Positions 32,313-45,116 of a stretch of DNA of 64,000 bases are shown in pieces. Where the stretch lies: assembly GCA_004794655.1 (NCBI GenBank), contig SMMW01000001.1:23691001-23755000 (forward strand), in the 5' to 3' direction. A model generated the notes under the pieces. The model searched no databases and was not told the origin of the DNA. It saw nothing but the letters and a program-made list of their open reading frames with translations. The stretch is from Marisa cornuarietis. Its lineage: Eukaryota > Mollusca > Gastropoda > Architaenioglossa > Ampullariidae. Positions within the stretch are counted from its first letter, which is position 1; each line of letters opens with the position of its first letter. A program made the translations under genes and the position numbers.

Positions 32313-32388
32313 CCTGGCTACTCGTGCGTTATCGCCCCTTAGACCGGACGCGGCGTGTGCGCATGTCAGAACTCAGTGTGCTGTCAAC

Positions 32389-35300
32389 ATGGCGACCAAC
32401 GATAAACTTGAGGAGCTCAAGCTGTCTCATGACGAAATTAAGCGCTTGGAAGAAGCGTTAAAGAAGGAGGAGTTTCGAAAACTTCTAGTGGAATATGCGG
32501 AAGAGATAGCTAATCCCGAGAACAGGCGTCGTTATGAGGAAGAGATTGCTCAACTCGAGCGCGAGCGAGGAATGGATGTGACGTTTGTCAAACCAGAGCC
32601 AGGATATGTCCTGAAAACAAGTGTCAACGGTACCACGAAAGCTTTTATCAATATTAGCAAAAGCGACAAACTGGGCAAGCCCAATTCTACACGGCAGCAA
32701 GATCCAGATGGCAAAAATGGATTGTTGTGGCAAATTCCGCACTCGTTTGCACCTCCGCGAGAGGACCGTGACAAGTCGAAACGAACTTGCCAGGTATACG
32801 ACTTCGTTATTCATCCAGATACGTACCGCATGGCAGAAAGCAATGGTCGCTTTAAGAAATTAGTAGAAGACACAGCAATGGAAGGCATAGAGAAGCAATT
32901 TGGCGTCAAACTTGACCGAAAGAACGTTAAACGACCAAAACTGCATTTTAAAGGAACACCCATCGCCACTGTTATTCGCACACGCAGTGCCAGTGGCCCA
33001 GAGAACATTCCAGACCCCACAGGCATACTTCAGAATATGCCGTATCCATACGACAACAGTACAAGTGCAGAGAAGGCAGAGAATCAGGCACAATTTTGTT
33101 CCAATAATGCCAAAACAGAAAATGGTAACAAGACACAAACCAATAGGGAAAATGATGATGATGTGGCGATACCAGTGTACAACATTATCCATCGCTCACA
33201 TATTGACTTACAAGATTTTCGCCATGCTCCAGATGCCAGCCCAAGCACAAGACCTAAAGAACTGGTGGTTAAAATAGAGCTACCTTTGTTGAGCACAGTC
33301 ACACAAGCAGATTTAAATATCTTTGAAAAGCGCTTGCTTCTAGAGTCAAGCTGGCCAGCAAAGTATAGGTTAGACCTTACACTTCCATACAATGTAGATG
33401 ACACAGAGGGATCTGCAAAGTTTGACAAACAAAAACGCATACTAACAGTAACCCTTCCTGTTGTGCAAGAAGACACACCAAGTCTTTCTGCTTACCTTGC
33501 AAATGATGAAGCAGCACCTAAAGATGTTGCAGAGAAACCCCTGATTGAAGTCATTTCATCACCTGATGTAATACCCGATAAGTATGTCCAGGAAACACAG
33601 AATGAAAAACAGTGCGCATCTTCAGGAATCTTAAATAATGCTGTTAATGGTCACTCAACTAGTATCACCTACTCTTTTCCAGACTTTGTTTTCACTCAAG
33701 AGCTTGAGACAGTGTCAATAATTTTACAGGTGAAAAATGTAGAAGAAGCCTCTTTGGAAAAGGTGTTCCCTGCTGCAAATGCAATGCATCTCAAGTGTAC
33801 ATCATGTGGTCATGGAGGCTTCCCCATGCACTATAGTTTCTTTGTGCAGTTTGCTGAAGGCTGCAATGTGGCCACTAGCCACTGCTCAGTGAATGTCCGC
33901 CAAGACAATGTGACCATTCTGCTCCTGAAAGATCATTCAGCACGAAGCTTGTGGCAACGGTTCTGGGCAGGCGTTGACTTAACTACATTAAAAGTGAAGT
34001 GCTGGCTTATCAGTAATTGTGTGCATGTATATTGGAGTGACAATAGTGTGTTTGTGCATGTGGAAGATATATGAAAGATTATCCAAACAATGCACACAGC
34101 TGGTTTTAGTTTAGTGTTTTCTGTTTTTCAGTATAACCTTTATGAAAATAAGCTTTCTGCAGAACTTTGATATGGAGTAACTTGCTACGTCATAGGCCGG
34201 TCTGTGTTATTTTGTCAGAGGTTTGGGGTTAGGGTTAGTGATAGGGTTTGGGGTAGGGTTAGAGTTTGGGTTAGGGTTAGGTTTAGTTTATTAGGTACAT
34301 TTGAGCAATTGAGTGGAGCAAGCAGACGACAAATGCCGCGAGCCTTTTTTGTTACGGCCGTCGTGAGTTACTCTGTATCAAAGCTGTGACAAGATTTCTT
34401 TATCATTTTAAATTTTAATGGTCCATGAGTATTTGTAAAGAGTACGTGTTATGCTTTTTAGTGGAAATATTAAAATTAGTCATAGTGTGCAGTTTGTGTG
34501 CATGAATATTGGTGACCATGCAACAGTTGTTGAAATGATACCAACTGTCTACAGGAACACCAGTTGCAGACATGCACTGTTCTGGAACAACAGCTGGCAC
34601 AACTGGATGCTGCAGCTGCTGATCAAGAAGAGAGTCGCAGGGCTAGCTGTGAACAGCTGACCGAACTTCAAGTCCTGACAATGGATGAGAAGAAGTTAAC
34701 AATCAAGGTCTGTCCTGCTGCAGCTGTAAGTTATCTTTTTTTGCTCTGATGTTATTGTTTGTTGCTTGTCATTGGCTAGTAAGACTGACACACTCAATGT
34801 TTAAAATTATTTTGTGCTACCACGGTACAATTGAAGGCAGACAGCAAACTGTAAATAAACCTTTGGACAGCTTCAGTGGACACATCTGCCCAAAACAAGT
34901 CTGATGAATGTATCAAGCCACCTAATCATGCTACATGAGACAATAGACTCTGTTTGAACTCTTTACAAAACTACTTCAACTCTAGTTGCCATTCCCATCG
35001 ATGCAATGCCAAGATATCCTCAACTAGTAATACCGCGCACCCTTGAGCTTGCAAGTATTTTGGTACAAATTCATGCTTTCTGGTACTCGGATTGTACCCT
35101 GTCTAATTACTTCTAACCTGTCTGAGATTATGCTTGTATTTTCCTTTGCGCTTTAGATTTCAAAACGTTTTTTGTTTTTTTTTTAGTTTGCCTATTTCTT
35201 CATCTCATTTTATATACTCCGTAAGAGCCAACAACGCCTGTACCTCCTACGTAAACTCAAATCTTTCTCTGTCAGCTCAGTCATCCTCACTTGGTTCTAT

Positions 35301-38300
35301 CAGTCCTTCATTGAAAGTCTAATCACTTTTTCTTTCATCTCCTGGTTCCACAACCTCTCTCTAGGGAACAGGAATAGTCTTGTCTTCCTTGTTAACATCT
35401 GTTCCAAGATCACTGGAATCAGGCAGACGGACTTGGCAGCTTTCTGTCATCAGCAAATCCTCAGGAAGGCCTCCCGTATCCTCTCTATTTCTGATCATGT
35501 CGACATGTGAGTTCTCACTCTTGCGGTCTAGATGTAGGTACGCGATGCCTGTATGCAAAACCAATCGCCACTGCAATTCATTCAATCCACGTGCCATTCA
35601 CCTGATCAATTCTACTGGCCATGAACTCGTACTAGCCTGAGGTGACCTAAGGTCACTACTATATCCACTATATTTATTGTTGCTGGGAATGTGTGTGTGT
35701 GTGCGTGCGCGAGAGAGAAAAAAATTTCAATATGTACACATCATCTCTTTTTATATCATGTATATGTCTGCATTATGCCTTTTTATATTATATATATGTA
35801 TTTTTATATCATGTATTATCTCTTTATCATGTATGTATTACTGCTAGTACGAGCACTTATTTGGAATTGCTCTTGGGGATAAATAAAGTGGTTTTGTATT
35901 GTATTGTACTTCATAACTTTTCCTTTGTCTTTTATCTTTATCCTGTAGTTTTTATCTGCTTCATCAAGTTTTCACGTACTCCTTCTAGTTAGCACTTGTG
36001 AGCTGTCAGCCATACCTGAATTTCCATTGATATATCTAAAAATGTCTTATAATGGGTCTAAACAAATGGCTAAAGATGGGCTTTGTGTGTGACCTTCTCA
36101 CCGGCAAACTCCACAAAGAAACTGTTAGGATGAGACAGAGGAGGCAGGCAGTCGATGGGGCTGGTGAGAAGTCAATAGGAAGCAGTGTGTAAATGGAAAC
36201 AGGCTGGTACAGGCAAGAATAATCCAGAAGAATCCTAACTGCACAACAAAAAAACACAGATCAAGAGGAGACAGATCCACGGACAGGACAGAAAAGATAG
36301 AGCAGTCCTCGCCACCCAGTTAGGCAGAGGAACATCACTCACTTGTTTATATATTTCCAGAAGGGCTATCTAATCAATAAAGTGTGACAAGTATATGTTT
36401 GTGTTCTGGCTGAGAATTATGCAACAGTTCAAATTATCTTCCCCTTCACTTGAAACATCATACTTACATTTCCTTAATACCAGGTCAGCTGTCAAGTCAA
36501 ACCTTTCTTGGAAGATACGGCCTCCACTCCCCTACATGTAGTGTCCCTCTACTTGCCGTGTCTACTTCGGAAGTGAAGCACTGACCAGCAACAGTTAATT
36601 GTATTCTCTCGCAGACTTTCTAAAAATAAAAAACAATGAGCAGGTGCAGCTTGGCCACCTGCGCTGTGCTAACTAGTTAACCTTATATCATCCCTCTGTG
36701 ACAGCCTCTATCATCCAGCTCCCAGTAAAAACAAAACAAAAAACAGTCTCCGTGACTTAGTCTTTCTTAACGAGTTTACAAATCTCCTCAGTCAGTATAC
36801 ATCCTCTCATACTGATGTTGTCATACTTAGTGACATCAACTTCCACTATGACTCATCATCCAACCATAATGTCAGAAGTCTAAAGTATCTTCTGCTTGAG
36901 TATGTCCTGGGTTCAGCTCTTGTCTCGGGCACACTGTTTTCATCTTTGCATGTGGCATCTGTTTACAGAGCTGGCTGCCTTGCTGTGATATAGCCTTAGT
37001 TGCTGGCTCTGCATAAAACACGAACTCTCCCCGATCCCATCCACCCAGTTGTTTCTGCTGGCATACAGCACTGGGTGGAGTTCACTCTGTTTATCTGCCT
37101 ATATATTTAATTTTGATGTTAGCCTCTCTGAAGGTGCTTTCTTTATAGATGAATGTCCTGCATGTTTCAGACCAAGAAGCAGGTGCACAGATACACAAGC
37201 GATGAGGATGAAGAGTATGACCCTCCATCTTCAGCTGAGATCCAGGTGGTGCACTCACGACCACCACCTCTTCTGCATGGAATCCTCAAGCAGCATACAG
37301 TGTCTGAGTCTAGTGAAGATCAGAATGGGGATCAAGAGAGCCCCAGGTCACCAGGAGAGGAGGAGGAGGAGCTGTCCTGTTCACTGGGAAAGAGGAGGTC
37401 AGTGTCATTTAGTGAGCACATTGACCAAGCAACCTTCAAGACCTCTTCTGCAGTCAGCAGCATGACCATGGCGCTCAAGAGTAAACGCCGACGTCAGCGC
37501 AAGCGAGAAGAACGTGGCTCAAGGCGGCGACACAACAGTGGAGGTTCTGAGGGCAGTGGAGATGACCAGACTCACAGTTTGTCAGATTCTCATTCACTGA
37601 GCGAGGAGGAAGGAGGCCATGACAGGGGCCTCACGCTGACACAAAGCAGGAAATGGAAAACTGCATCTAGTTCATCAGCAGCAGATAGCACGCCCAAAAT
37701 TAAAGACGTCAAGTTACAAGATACTTCTGTGCCCAAGTGCAAAATAGATCAAGAAGGCAAAGGTGAAATAGAAATAACACCGGCAAGATATCAAGCTGAT
37801 TCTGGGAAGCATTGCATGCTAAAACACATGTCAAACTCCAGTCCCAGTGCCCATGTTGCAGACGAAGAAGCCAGAGAAAAGACAGTTCATCCTGCAGTTG
37901 ATGATAGCAGTGGAAACAGATGCATTGTTGAATGTGGTAGTGACGACATCCCACTTGTTACAACTGATGATTCAGTTCAGAAAATCTTACCTGTTATAGC
38001 CAATGAAACTGGCGAAAATAGTCTCCTTGTTGCAGATGACAAAGCCAATAATACAATATGTGGTACTGTAGATGGAAAAGCCTTGGGGACTCAACCTGAT
38101 TTTGGAACTAATGGAGCGAGTAAGCCGTATGGCACTCTAGCAGAAAGGACTAAACATCTACAGTCTGCATGTGGTGATAACAACACACTAGCAATCAGCA
38201 GTGAGCATGTTAACGCCACCTCTTACCAAGATGTGCTTGACAACAAACATTCACTTGAGGGGGAAATTGCTTTGGCTTCAAAGCTTGCTAGTGGCAATGA

Positions 38301-38547
38301 GGATGATGATAATCTTGAAGATATGAGAATACAAGAACGGCTTACTGTCACTAGGGAGGCTGGAAAACTGCAGAACAAAGAAAGACCTCATTCATTGGTG
38401 AATGGAACTGCAGACAAGACAGACAAAAATAAAATTCAGGAGTCAGAAAAGAGTTCAGGTCCGACAGGTTTTGAGGAAAACCAGCACAGGACTCAGTGTG
38501 CCTTCAAGTTTTCTAACACTGTTATCTTTGACTTAGATTGTGAGTGA
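32389..38547 (+). CDS. DNAAF2: DNAAF2/Kintoun, dynein axonemal assembly factor 2
   Basis: A cytoplasmic HSP90 co-chaperone factor that pre-assembles outer and inner dynein arms for cilia. Exons: 32389-33993, 34555-34725 and 37171-38547; about 1050 residues (human about 837). The N-terminal helix and PIH1 domain span about residues 1-200: ANPENRRRYEEEIAQLERER, FVKPEPGYVLKTS and EKQFGVKLDRKN are near-identical to the family. A CS-like domain (about 290-360) has ELVVKIELPLL and RLDLTLPYNVDD. Exon 3 carries the conserved HGILKQHTVSESSED (about 628) and RRSVSFSEHIDQATFK (about 666), a basic stretch, a long acidic low-complexity region, and the conserved C-terminus CAFKFSNTVIFDLD. The ATG in AACATGGCG is chosen because the family starts there. 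Exon 2 is the least certain: the donor could be GTCTGT at 34708 or the stronger GTAAGT at 34726. Intron 2 holds LINE and SINE fragments. Confidence 0.95.
34221..34286 (+). repeat. Degenerate interstitial telomere-like (TTAGGG)n
   Basis: Runs of GGTTAGGGTTAG, GGGTAGGGTTAGAG and GGGTTAGGGTTAGG lie in DNAAF2 intron 1. TTAGGG is the telomere repeat of molluscs and most animals, so this may be a telomerase-healed break or simple-sequence drift. Confidence 0.75.
35205..35905 (+). mobile_element. LINE 3' end in DNAAF2 intron 2
   Basis: Translated frames give RKSQQRLYLLRKLKSF, ILTWFYQSFIES, WFHNLSLGNRN, ICSKITGIRQTDL and RYAMPVCKTNRHCNSF, the C-terminal region after RT in one group of LINEs. Frameshifts break it. 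A 3' tail follows with AATAAAG at about 35881 and TATTG repeats near 35896-35908. Confidence 0.75.
36743..36903 (+). pseudogene. LINE endonuclease fragment
   Basis: One frame reads LVFLNEFTNLLSQYTSSHTD, then VVILSDINFHYDSSSNHNVR. It matches the GDFN-containing block of LINE endonucleases, with the expected G changed to S. It runs directly into the SINE at 36904. It lies in DNAAF2 intron 2. Confidence 0.6.
36904..37040 (+). mobile_element. SINE family A, 5'-truncated, plus orientation
   Basis: Starts at the B box (CTGGGTTCAGCTCTTGTCTC) and continues GGGCACACTGTTTTC, GCATGTGGCATCTGTTTACA and CCTTAGTTGCTGGCTCTGCA then TAAAACACG. It aligns with the reverse complement of 4567-4757. It ends about 130 bp before DNAAF2 exon 3. 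Confidence 0.75.
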
Positions 38548-41500
38548 CAAGGAGTTGCTCTGTCACCAACACCATGCATGGAAAACAGTTTATAGCCAAC
38601 TGACCACATGCCACTCACTTTCAATCCTTCGTACCCACTGTGTAGATCAAAGAGTATATTGGAGCAGGACAAGCTGGTATTTTGTGACCACAGCGTGGTC
38701 CGACAAGCATCAATGCTGGAAAGGATGCAATAGAGGCAATTTTGCTAACTAAATTATCTGTAATAGAAGAAATAAGAAAGTCATGGAGCATTGCTTCTCT
38801 GCTTTGGCTGAATGCTTCAGCTTCTGATAGTAGTAGGTTGAACTTAACAATTATGTGAACCATGAGAGAGAAATGTCCTTTCAAGAAAATCATAATAAAA
38901 ATTTGCAAATTGTGTCTCCTTATTTTGTCTCTTTTTGTAGGAAATAGGAAAAAATCACACATGTAAAGAGCTTTGTGTAAATATAGGCTGATAGAAGAAT
39001 AATGATGACTGTAGACTGAACAAAAAAACATGGTGTAAGGTACACCGGATAATGCAAAAATATTGATGACAGTGAAATGCGTGGAAAATGTGGTGTTGAA
39101 TTTACTTGGTTAGATTCTGCACTGGACTGTGGTGTAGGGGTAACATCATTGGCTAATGCAAATGAAGCAGAAATAATTAGGCAGTTGACCAAGTGGTGTT
39201 GTCATAGGAATCTAACTGAACAATGAACTGCTAGATGTGGATGTTTGCCTATAAACTAATTGATGTAGTCATAGCGTGGTCTGACTGTAGGCTGGTGCAT
39301 GTTAAGGAGCATTATTTGACAACAGTAGAAGGTATAGACATAATATGATATTGCAGTGGACCGGTGGATGTTCAGCTCAAAGGTCTGACACTAGAGTGAT
39401 GGACTGATTTATTTTGAGCTATGTTTTTGTGGGAGTAGTGTTTTCCACAATAGAAGTGAAATTGTCTAAATTTGGGCTAAATGGTCCTATTTTAGATTGA
39501 ATAATATATATGCATGAATATAGTTAACCGGAACTAACTAGGTAACATTAATTGATGAGGGTTTGTATATTGCGAAACTAGAAGTTGAAGGAAAGCACCT
39601 TAATTATAAGTTTTCCTTAATGCCAATTTTCGCTGTATGCTAAGTTAACTCTGGTTTTGAGCTTTGTGTGTGGTTTTTCTTTTTTCTTTTTTTTTGTGGT
39701 CATATCCTTTTGCCCAGGAATTGAAAGAATTTATGATATTTCTAAATATTCTATGGTAAATTGGGTACAAGCAAAACATTCACACAATGATCGCTGTGAC
39801 AGAAATAATGAAATTTATAATGGACAAGCTAGGTAGAGGAGAGTCCTAAACCTTTGCATATTTTTAAGAACATATGTCCATAAGTATCATAAGTTATTTT
39901 TGCAGAAAATGGATTTTCCTTTTAGCAAGGATATGACAAAGTTGTTTTCCACACAACTGCTGTTTTCAGTGAGAAAATAGATTGTGAATATGACTGATCA
40001 TTTTGAGGTTAGCAGTCTACAGTGATGATATATGCATTATGTCTTCATGTTTTCCAGCAGCTCACAAACATCCTGCCTTTAATTTTAATTGCGTGACCAG
40101 AAGATTTTTTTTAAGGTGTACAGAGGGCTTACAAGCACAACAAAGATGTGGCAACAAGAAAGAGCCTGCACAAAGTCTGACTAAAGAACTTGCCAGCAGT
40201 TAGTTAAACTGCTAGTATTTTATCTTTTAACCTGCCATGTGTTACCAGTCCTATGAAAAGCAGACTATAGACCTAGATTCTTGTCCCCTAAAGTCTCTAC
40301 CACATAAAGGGTGGGCGGGGTTGGTGTCATTATTTTCCACCTTGTGGATGTCATTATGACAGCTCCCCATATTAATCACTGTTGCTTTTCCTGTCACTGT
40401 GTTAATAGCTTTAAATAAAGTTATTTGAAGACAAGAAAAGTTTGGGTTGGCTCCTTGGTGTATGGTTTAAGGCATAGCTCAAGTGCAAAATGAGTGGGTT
40501 TAGTTCATAAAAAGATTTCAAAATCAGAGCAAAACAAAAAAAAATGTGTGCGATACAAGCCTGCAGGTTTTGCAGGTTGAGATGTTGCTGTCCTGGGATT
40601 GGGAAGGAGGCCAAGGTCTCATTTCCTGTGGTATCAAAAATGTTTGTTCTCTGATTGGACAATGACTTATTAAAAATGTTGAATATATTCATCAAAACAT
40701 TGTTGTATTTATCAGTGACTTCAGAAGTAAGAATTTAGGTCAATCAGCATGCTATTTACAAAAATATTCATGACACATTACTTGTAAAAAACTAATACTG
40801 GCAGAATGAAGGCCTTTTTGTTTAGATCAGTGTCCTACGGCAACATTCAATCAGCAATCAGCAGTTCTCTTTGTGCTGTGCACAATTTGGAGGTCAAGCT
40901 TATGTGCGTGGCTTAGCTTATAGCATTCTTTAATTGTGAGTGTCTTCCAAAACCCATACAATTTCATCTTTGTTGATATGAGTAAAGAGTGATGTGACTC
41001 AAAGAGAAGTTCTGGGTCTGACAAAGTTGCTTTCACAATTTCCTGCTCTTACTGAAAAAATTTTAGATGCCAGAAGCAAATCAATGTGGGACAGCCTGCT
41101 TAATGCATGAAGAAGTCCTGCAGTGTCTTCTTTCTATGTCTGGCTCTTCCACCGTGCGTTGACCAAGAGAAGATTTATTGGCTGCTACTATCATCAGCAC
41201 CTTTCTTCTAGAGTGAGGGGGAACTGGACAGGAGGGATTGAGTGGATTTAGAGAATAAAGCCGTGGTCATTCGCAACCATAGGAACCGTAGACATACAGT
41301 AGCTTACTGACAAATGAACATGTTCTTAAAATTTACAACAATGAACCTAATTTAATAATTGTAACTAAACAATATTCTTAACATGCACAGCAGTGAACCT
41401 AATGTAATAATTGTAACTAAAACAATAGCTGACTTTTTTTGCATATTTCTTATATTTAAATATACTTAAATGAATTACAGACATACTCCTCTTAATGTTA

Positions 41501-42509
41501 GGAAAATTATAATTATTTCCCCTCACTGTGAGTGGGTGGGTGGGGCCGGCCGTAAACACTTTAAAAGTATTATTTCTTATCTGTTGGTTTATATATTTGT
41601 AGATGATTCACTTCCCACTGAAATTTAAAAGCAGTCGACAAAATATCCCTCTGCACATTTCAGTCTCTGCAAGGGTTTGTTCCTTAAAAAAAAATATTTT
41701 GCAAGAGCATTATTAATGTATGTCTTACAACAGCGCTAATTTTCATACTTTTAAGGTTCTTTCTGCCAACTATTACTTCAAAATCAATGTCTGATGCTGC
41801 AACATGCCTCTTTTACACTTTTTTTTTTTTCGAGTCTAGCAAAGAGGTTCGAGCTTACACTGTAAACAGTTGTTTTGCTCATCATATGGATAGTTGTATG
41901 CTTTCACTAACCCATGATGTAATATTGGGATCTAGTTAATTAAACAAGCATCATCAGCATGAAGCCGTGGTAAGAAATGCTGACTGTATACTATTGAGTT
42001 TGCCGTCATCATGAAGTTCTCCCCATATCCTTTTCAACTTCAACTTTTGTCTAGTTTCTAAGCATTTATTATTGAGAAATCAGATAACTTTTCTCCTGCC
42101 TTTTTTTTGTAAATTTACCACTGCAATTATTTATAACACAACAGTGATCTTTTCCACCTTTCTCCTTAGGTTCATATGTCTCAGTAAAGGCACCTGAGTG
42201 GTTAACAAACTGACCCCCTCTTCTGTTTTAACCACCAACAAGTGTGTAAATAATTGACAAAATACCCTTAATTGTTCTGTCAACTTGTCAGCATCTTTGA
42301 GATTCATTTCTTATTTGAGTTAGATTAACCTTGAACTGACGTGACATTCTTTTTAGTGAAAAAGAGCTTTACAGATGTTAAGCAGATGGTTGAGACCTTT
42401 TGTAGGTAATGCAACTAAAATAATGTGATGCTGCAGCACTTAAAGATGATTTTTGAGAAGGTTATTTAACATACCATACACAGCATGACATTAAGGACTT
42501 GAATGTGAT
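38548..42509. other. DNAAF2 3' UTR and gene-poor intergenic DNA
   Basis: AATAAA signals at 38894-38899 and 40414-40419 are candidate 3' ends for DNAAF2. The rest is AT-rich with homopolymer runs (for example T-rich at about 39678-39697 and 41818-41831). No open frame here shows recognisable protein sequence. Confidence 0.5.
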
Positions 42510-42625
42510 CATTGTGGGGAGTACATGATTAGACGTGGCAGCTGACAAGGCCTGTCTTGAGTGATGGTGATTAAGTCCTAAATGGGACCACCAGTCCACT
42601 CCTTCACATTTGTGACCCAGTTCTT
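42510..42625 (+). repeat. Dispersed repeat family C copy
   Basis: GGCAGCTGACAAGGCCTGTC then TTGAGTGATGGTGATTAAGT matches 12845-12910 apart from a deletion of the CTCCCCAACCACTCACAC segment. Confidence 0.55.
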
Positions 42626-42875
42626 TCTCTGACTATCTTGGCACCAAACCCCTTCCATGGTACCTTGAAGGACCATCTTTGACAGAGTGCCATGTCAGGT
42701 CAGGTGGTTGAATCAGACTAGCTTATAACTATGTCGCTAACTGTTGCAAGTACTGGTTCCTGGTGTCCAATGAGTATGGTGACCATGCTTCATGCAAAGT
42801 CATTGGTTTCATGTTCCTGTATGAGACCTGGAGCAGCCTTCTCAAGCACTTTTTCTCAGATGACTGGATTTTCAT

Positions 42876-43080
42876 CGGGATAGTTGAGTGGGTAGAGCAC
42901 TAGCGTCCGGATCTAGAGGTATGCCGGTTCAATACTCATGTACAGCAAGCTTCTCCTTAGTCAACCCAGTTGTCTGGAATGGGTACCTAACTCCATAAAA
43001 GGTTGGGAAAGGTAAGGCAGCAAGTGAGAGGAGATGGGCATCCCCCTTACATAAAGCTGGCCTCCACTTAGCATTGCCAG
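42876..43080 (+). mobile_element. tRNA-derived SINE (family B)
   Basis: The head has TAGTTGAGTGGGTAGAGCAC (A box) and CCGGTTCAATACTC (B box, 42926-42936). The body reads GAATGGGTACCTAACTCCAT, then GGTTGGGAAAGGTAAGGCAG and GAGAGGAGATGGGCATC. The body is similar to tRNA-SINEs known from molluscs. Its sequence differs from family A. Confidence 0.75.
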
Positions 43081-43084
43081 TGAC

Positions 43085-43251
43085 TGTGGGTTTTGCTCTA
43101 GTCTGTGAGATATCAGTTCTCTCTTGGTGCCTGCTATCAGATTGATGTCATCTGCAAAACATAGGTTGCATATCGGACGTCCACTGATGGAAATGTGAAG
43201 GTTGTTGAGGGTTTCTTGTATGATGTTCTCCAAAAAAGATATGTTGAACAA
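43085..43251 (-). pseudogene. LINE reverse transcriptase fragment
   Basis: The minus-strand frame reads ENIIQETLNNLHISISGRPI, then CNLCFADDINLIAGTKREL. FADD is the catalytic box of reverse transcriptase. The fragment is short, truncated on both sides, and adjacent to the family B SINE. Confidence 0.75.
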
Positions 43252-45116
43252 CGTCTTATTCTGGCAAGAAAATCTGCACTGACTGTTAAGAACTAGTCTG
43301 TGAAGAACTGATTATCAAACTAGGTTAGTACGCTGGATGTCTTTGTGTATTTGAGATCAATATTTCTGACATCATTAGCTGTCAGCTTTGATCATTCCTT
43401 GTCTGATAAAGTAATAACAAATGAATGCTGTGTATGAAAACTCTTAGAGCAAACTTGTACTTTTGTGCTTATGATTGCTGCAGAGAATATGATATAATGG
43501 CTTTCTATTAATCTGTTACTGCAGAACAATATGCAGACCAGTAAAGATTTTGTGAAACACATAGATTGTTGACTTGGTGGTGAGAGCAGTCCTGGACATC
43601 GGCATAGATAGTTCAGTAATTTAAAGTTTCAAGGTGTATATAGCACTTAAAGTTGTATGAACATGTTGGGAGGAGCACACAAGACTGACATGAAGGCCTA
43701 GTGTTTGGATTAATTGAATAAATAATGCAAATTCATGCGAAGAAGATTGCTAAATTTGTATGTTTCATTTGGACTGTGAATGAAGTAGTATATACACTGA
43801 AAGAAAGGGTGATTGTAGTGTGCAGCGATCGGTAGCAAACTTGAAATTGCAAGAATAATACCCCAAAAGACACTCCTGCGCTACTAGCTAATCCTAAACT
43901 AATAAGTGGTGTTCAGTTTTTGAAAACAGAAATGAAAACCAAATACTATAATAATAGCTGTCATTCTGACTGATGCACACGCACGTAATTGAAAGCACAG
44001 CTTAACTACTCATCATCCTGAACTATTCGGTATATCTGAGTGCTTATCATTAGGGAAAGAACAGATGAAGTCCAGTTGGTTAGTTTGATTCCCGCTCGAA
44101 GCAGTTTCACACTGCGTATAGGAGGCGGGGGGAGGGGGGCATTAACAGAGCATCCAGAGAAAACCCCCCAACGGCCAGCCTGGCGACAGGAGTCACTATC
44201 AGATCTGAATGCAGGACTTTTCGCTTCAGTGGCGCGACTAGTGAGTGTTCGAAGAACCGCACTAGGCAGGCGCCCCCAGTTGCAGAGGACCATTAATTCT
44301 TTGACCGCATTTTTTGTATTTTTAGGGATTTTCAGAGGCGTGTCTTGAAAAAGTAAACTATCGGTAATTTCTAGATATCCCGTGTTTAGTAGACCAGTAA
44401 ATGTCTGTTCTACTTTTTCTCGGCTAGTTTTATGTTAAACTGATATTTGCATCAAAATTTGTAAACCACGGGGAAAATTGTTTTAAGTAGATGTAAAAAT
44501 AAACGTTTCGAAACAGACTACTCTGATTAGCAGAGCAATAATCGTCCTTGGCCAACTCTTTGTCGTCTGAAACGTGATTGTTTCACTTCCTGTGCATTAA
44601 TTTGCATATCCGTCGTTTAAAGGTCATGTTTGTCCAATGAGAATGATCAGTTGAAGAATAAGCTCCGCCTACCGCCTGGCTTTCCGCTTTCGCATTATCG
44701 GTAGGGAGTAAGAAAATATCACTGATATAAGAGAACGATGCAAAATGTAATAATAATATATGTATAAAAAAGTTTGTGGAAGAACTGGAGAGAAAGATTA
44801 GTGTAGTTTTAATATCCATTACGCAACCTTAGGGCGAAAACCAACGCAAGTTCATTCCTATTTTTGCCCCGGATTACCTCTTCCCTCGTTGTTCACGCTG
44901 GTCAGCATTTGACCTCTTTGTAAGAGAAGTACGCTGAGAAGTGTACGTGTGCCGACTTATTTGCGAAAATTAGATGACTTTTCGTGTGAACTGCTGTCGG
45001 TAAATGACATCACTGTTAAGATAAGTGACTTAACTTGGTATTTATCGGTGAGAAGAACGAATTTGACGTGACTTTCATACTGGAAAGGGCTTTCATTTTT
45101 CCCTCCAAAATTCAAC
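43252..45116. other. Intergenic and BAZ1A upstream region
   Basis: No gene recognised. The plus frame at 44040-44348 and its minus shadow show no known motif. The last few hundred bases should include the BAZ1A promoter and 5' UTR; no TATA box or clear motif was seen. Confidence 0.5.

Noticed and set aside
31857..32342. Overlapping plus-strand frames that look like a repeat protein
   Set aside because: They follow an 89-bp unit through all three frames and mostly lack a real ATG.
32485..33476. Several minus-strand and out-of-frame ORFs of 70-130 codons
   Set aside because: All overlap the strongly supported DNAAF2 exon 1.
44040..44348. 102-codon plus frame with a mirror minus frame
   Set aside because: GC-rich low-complexity DNA (GGCGGGGGGAGGGG) keeps both strands open; no protein similarity.
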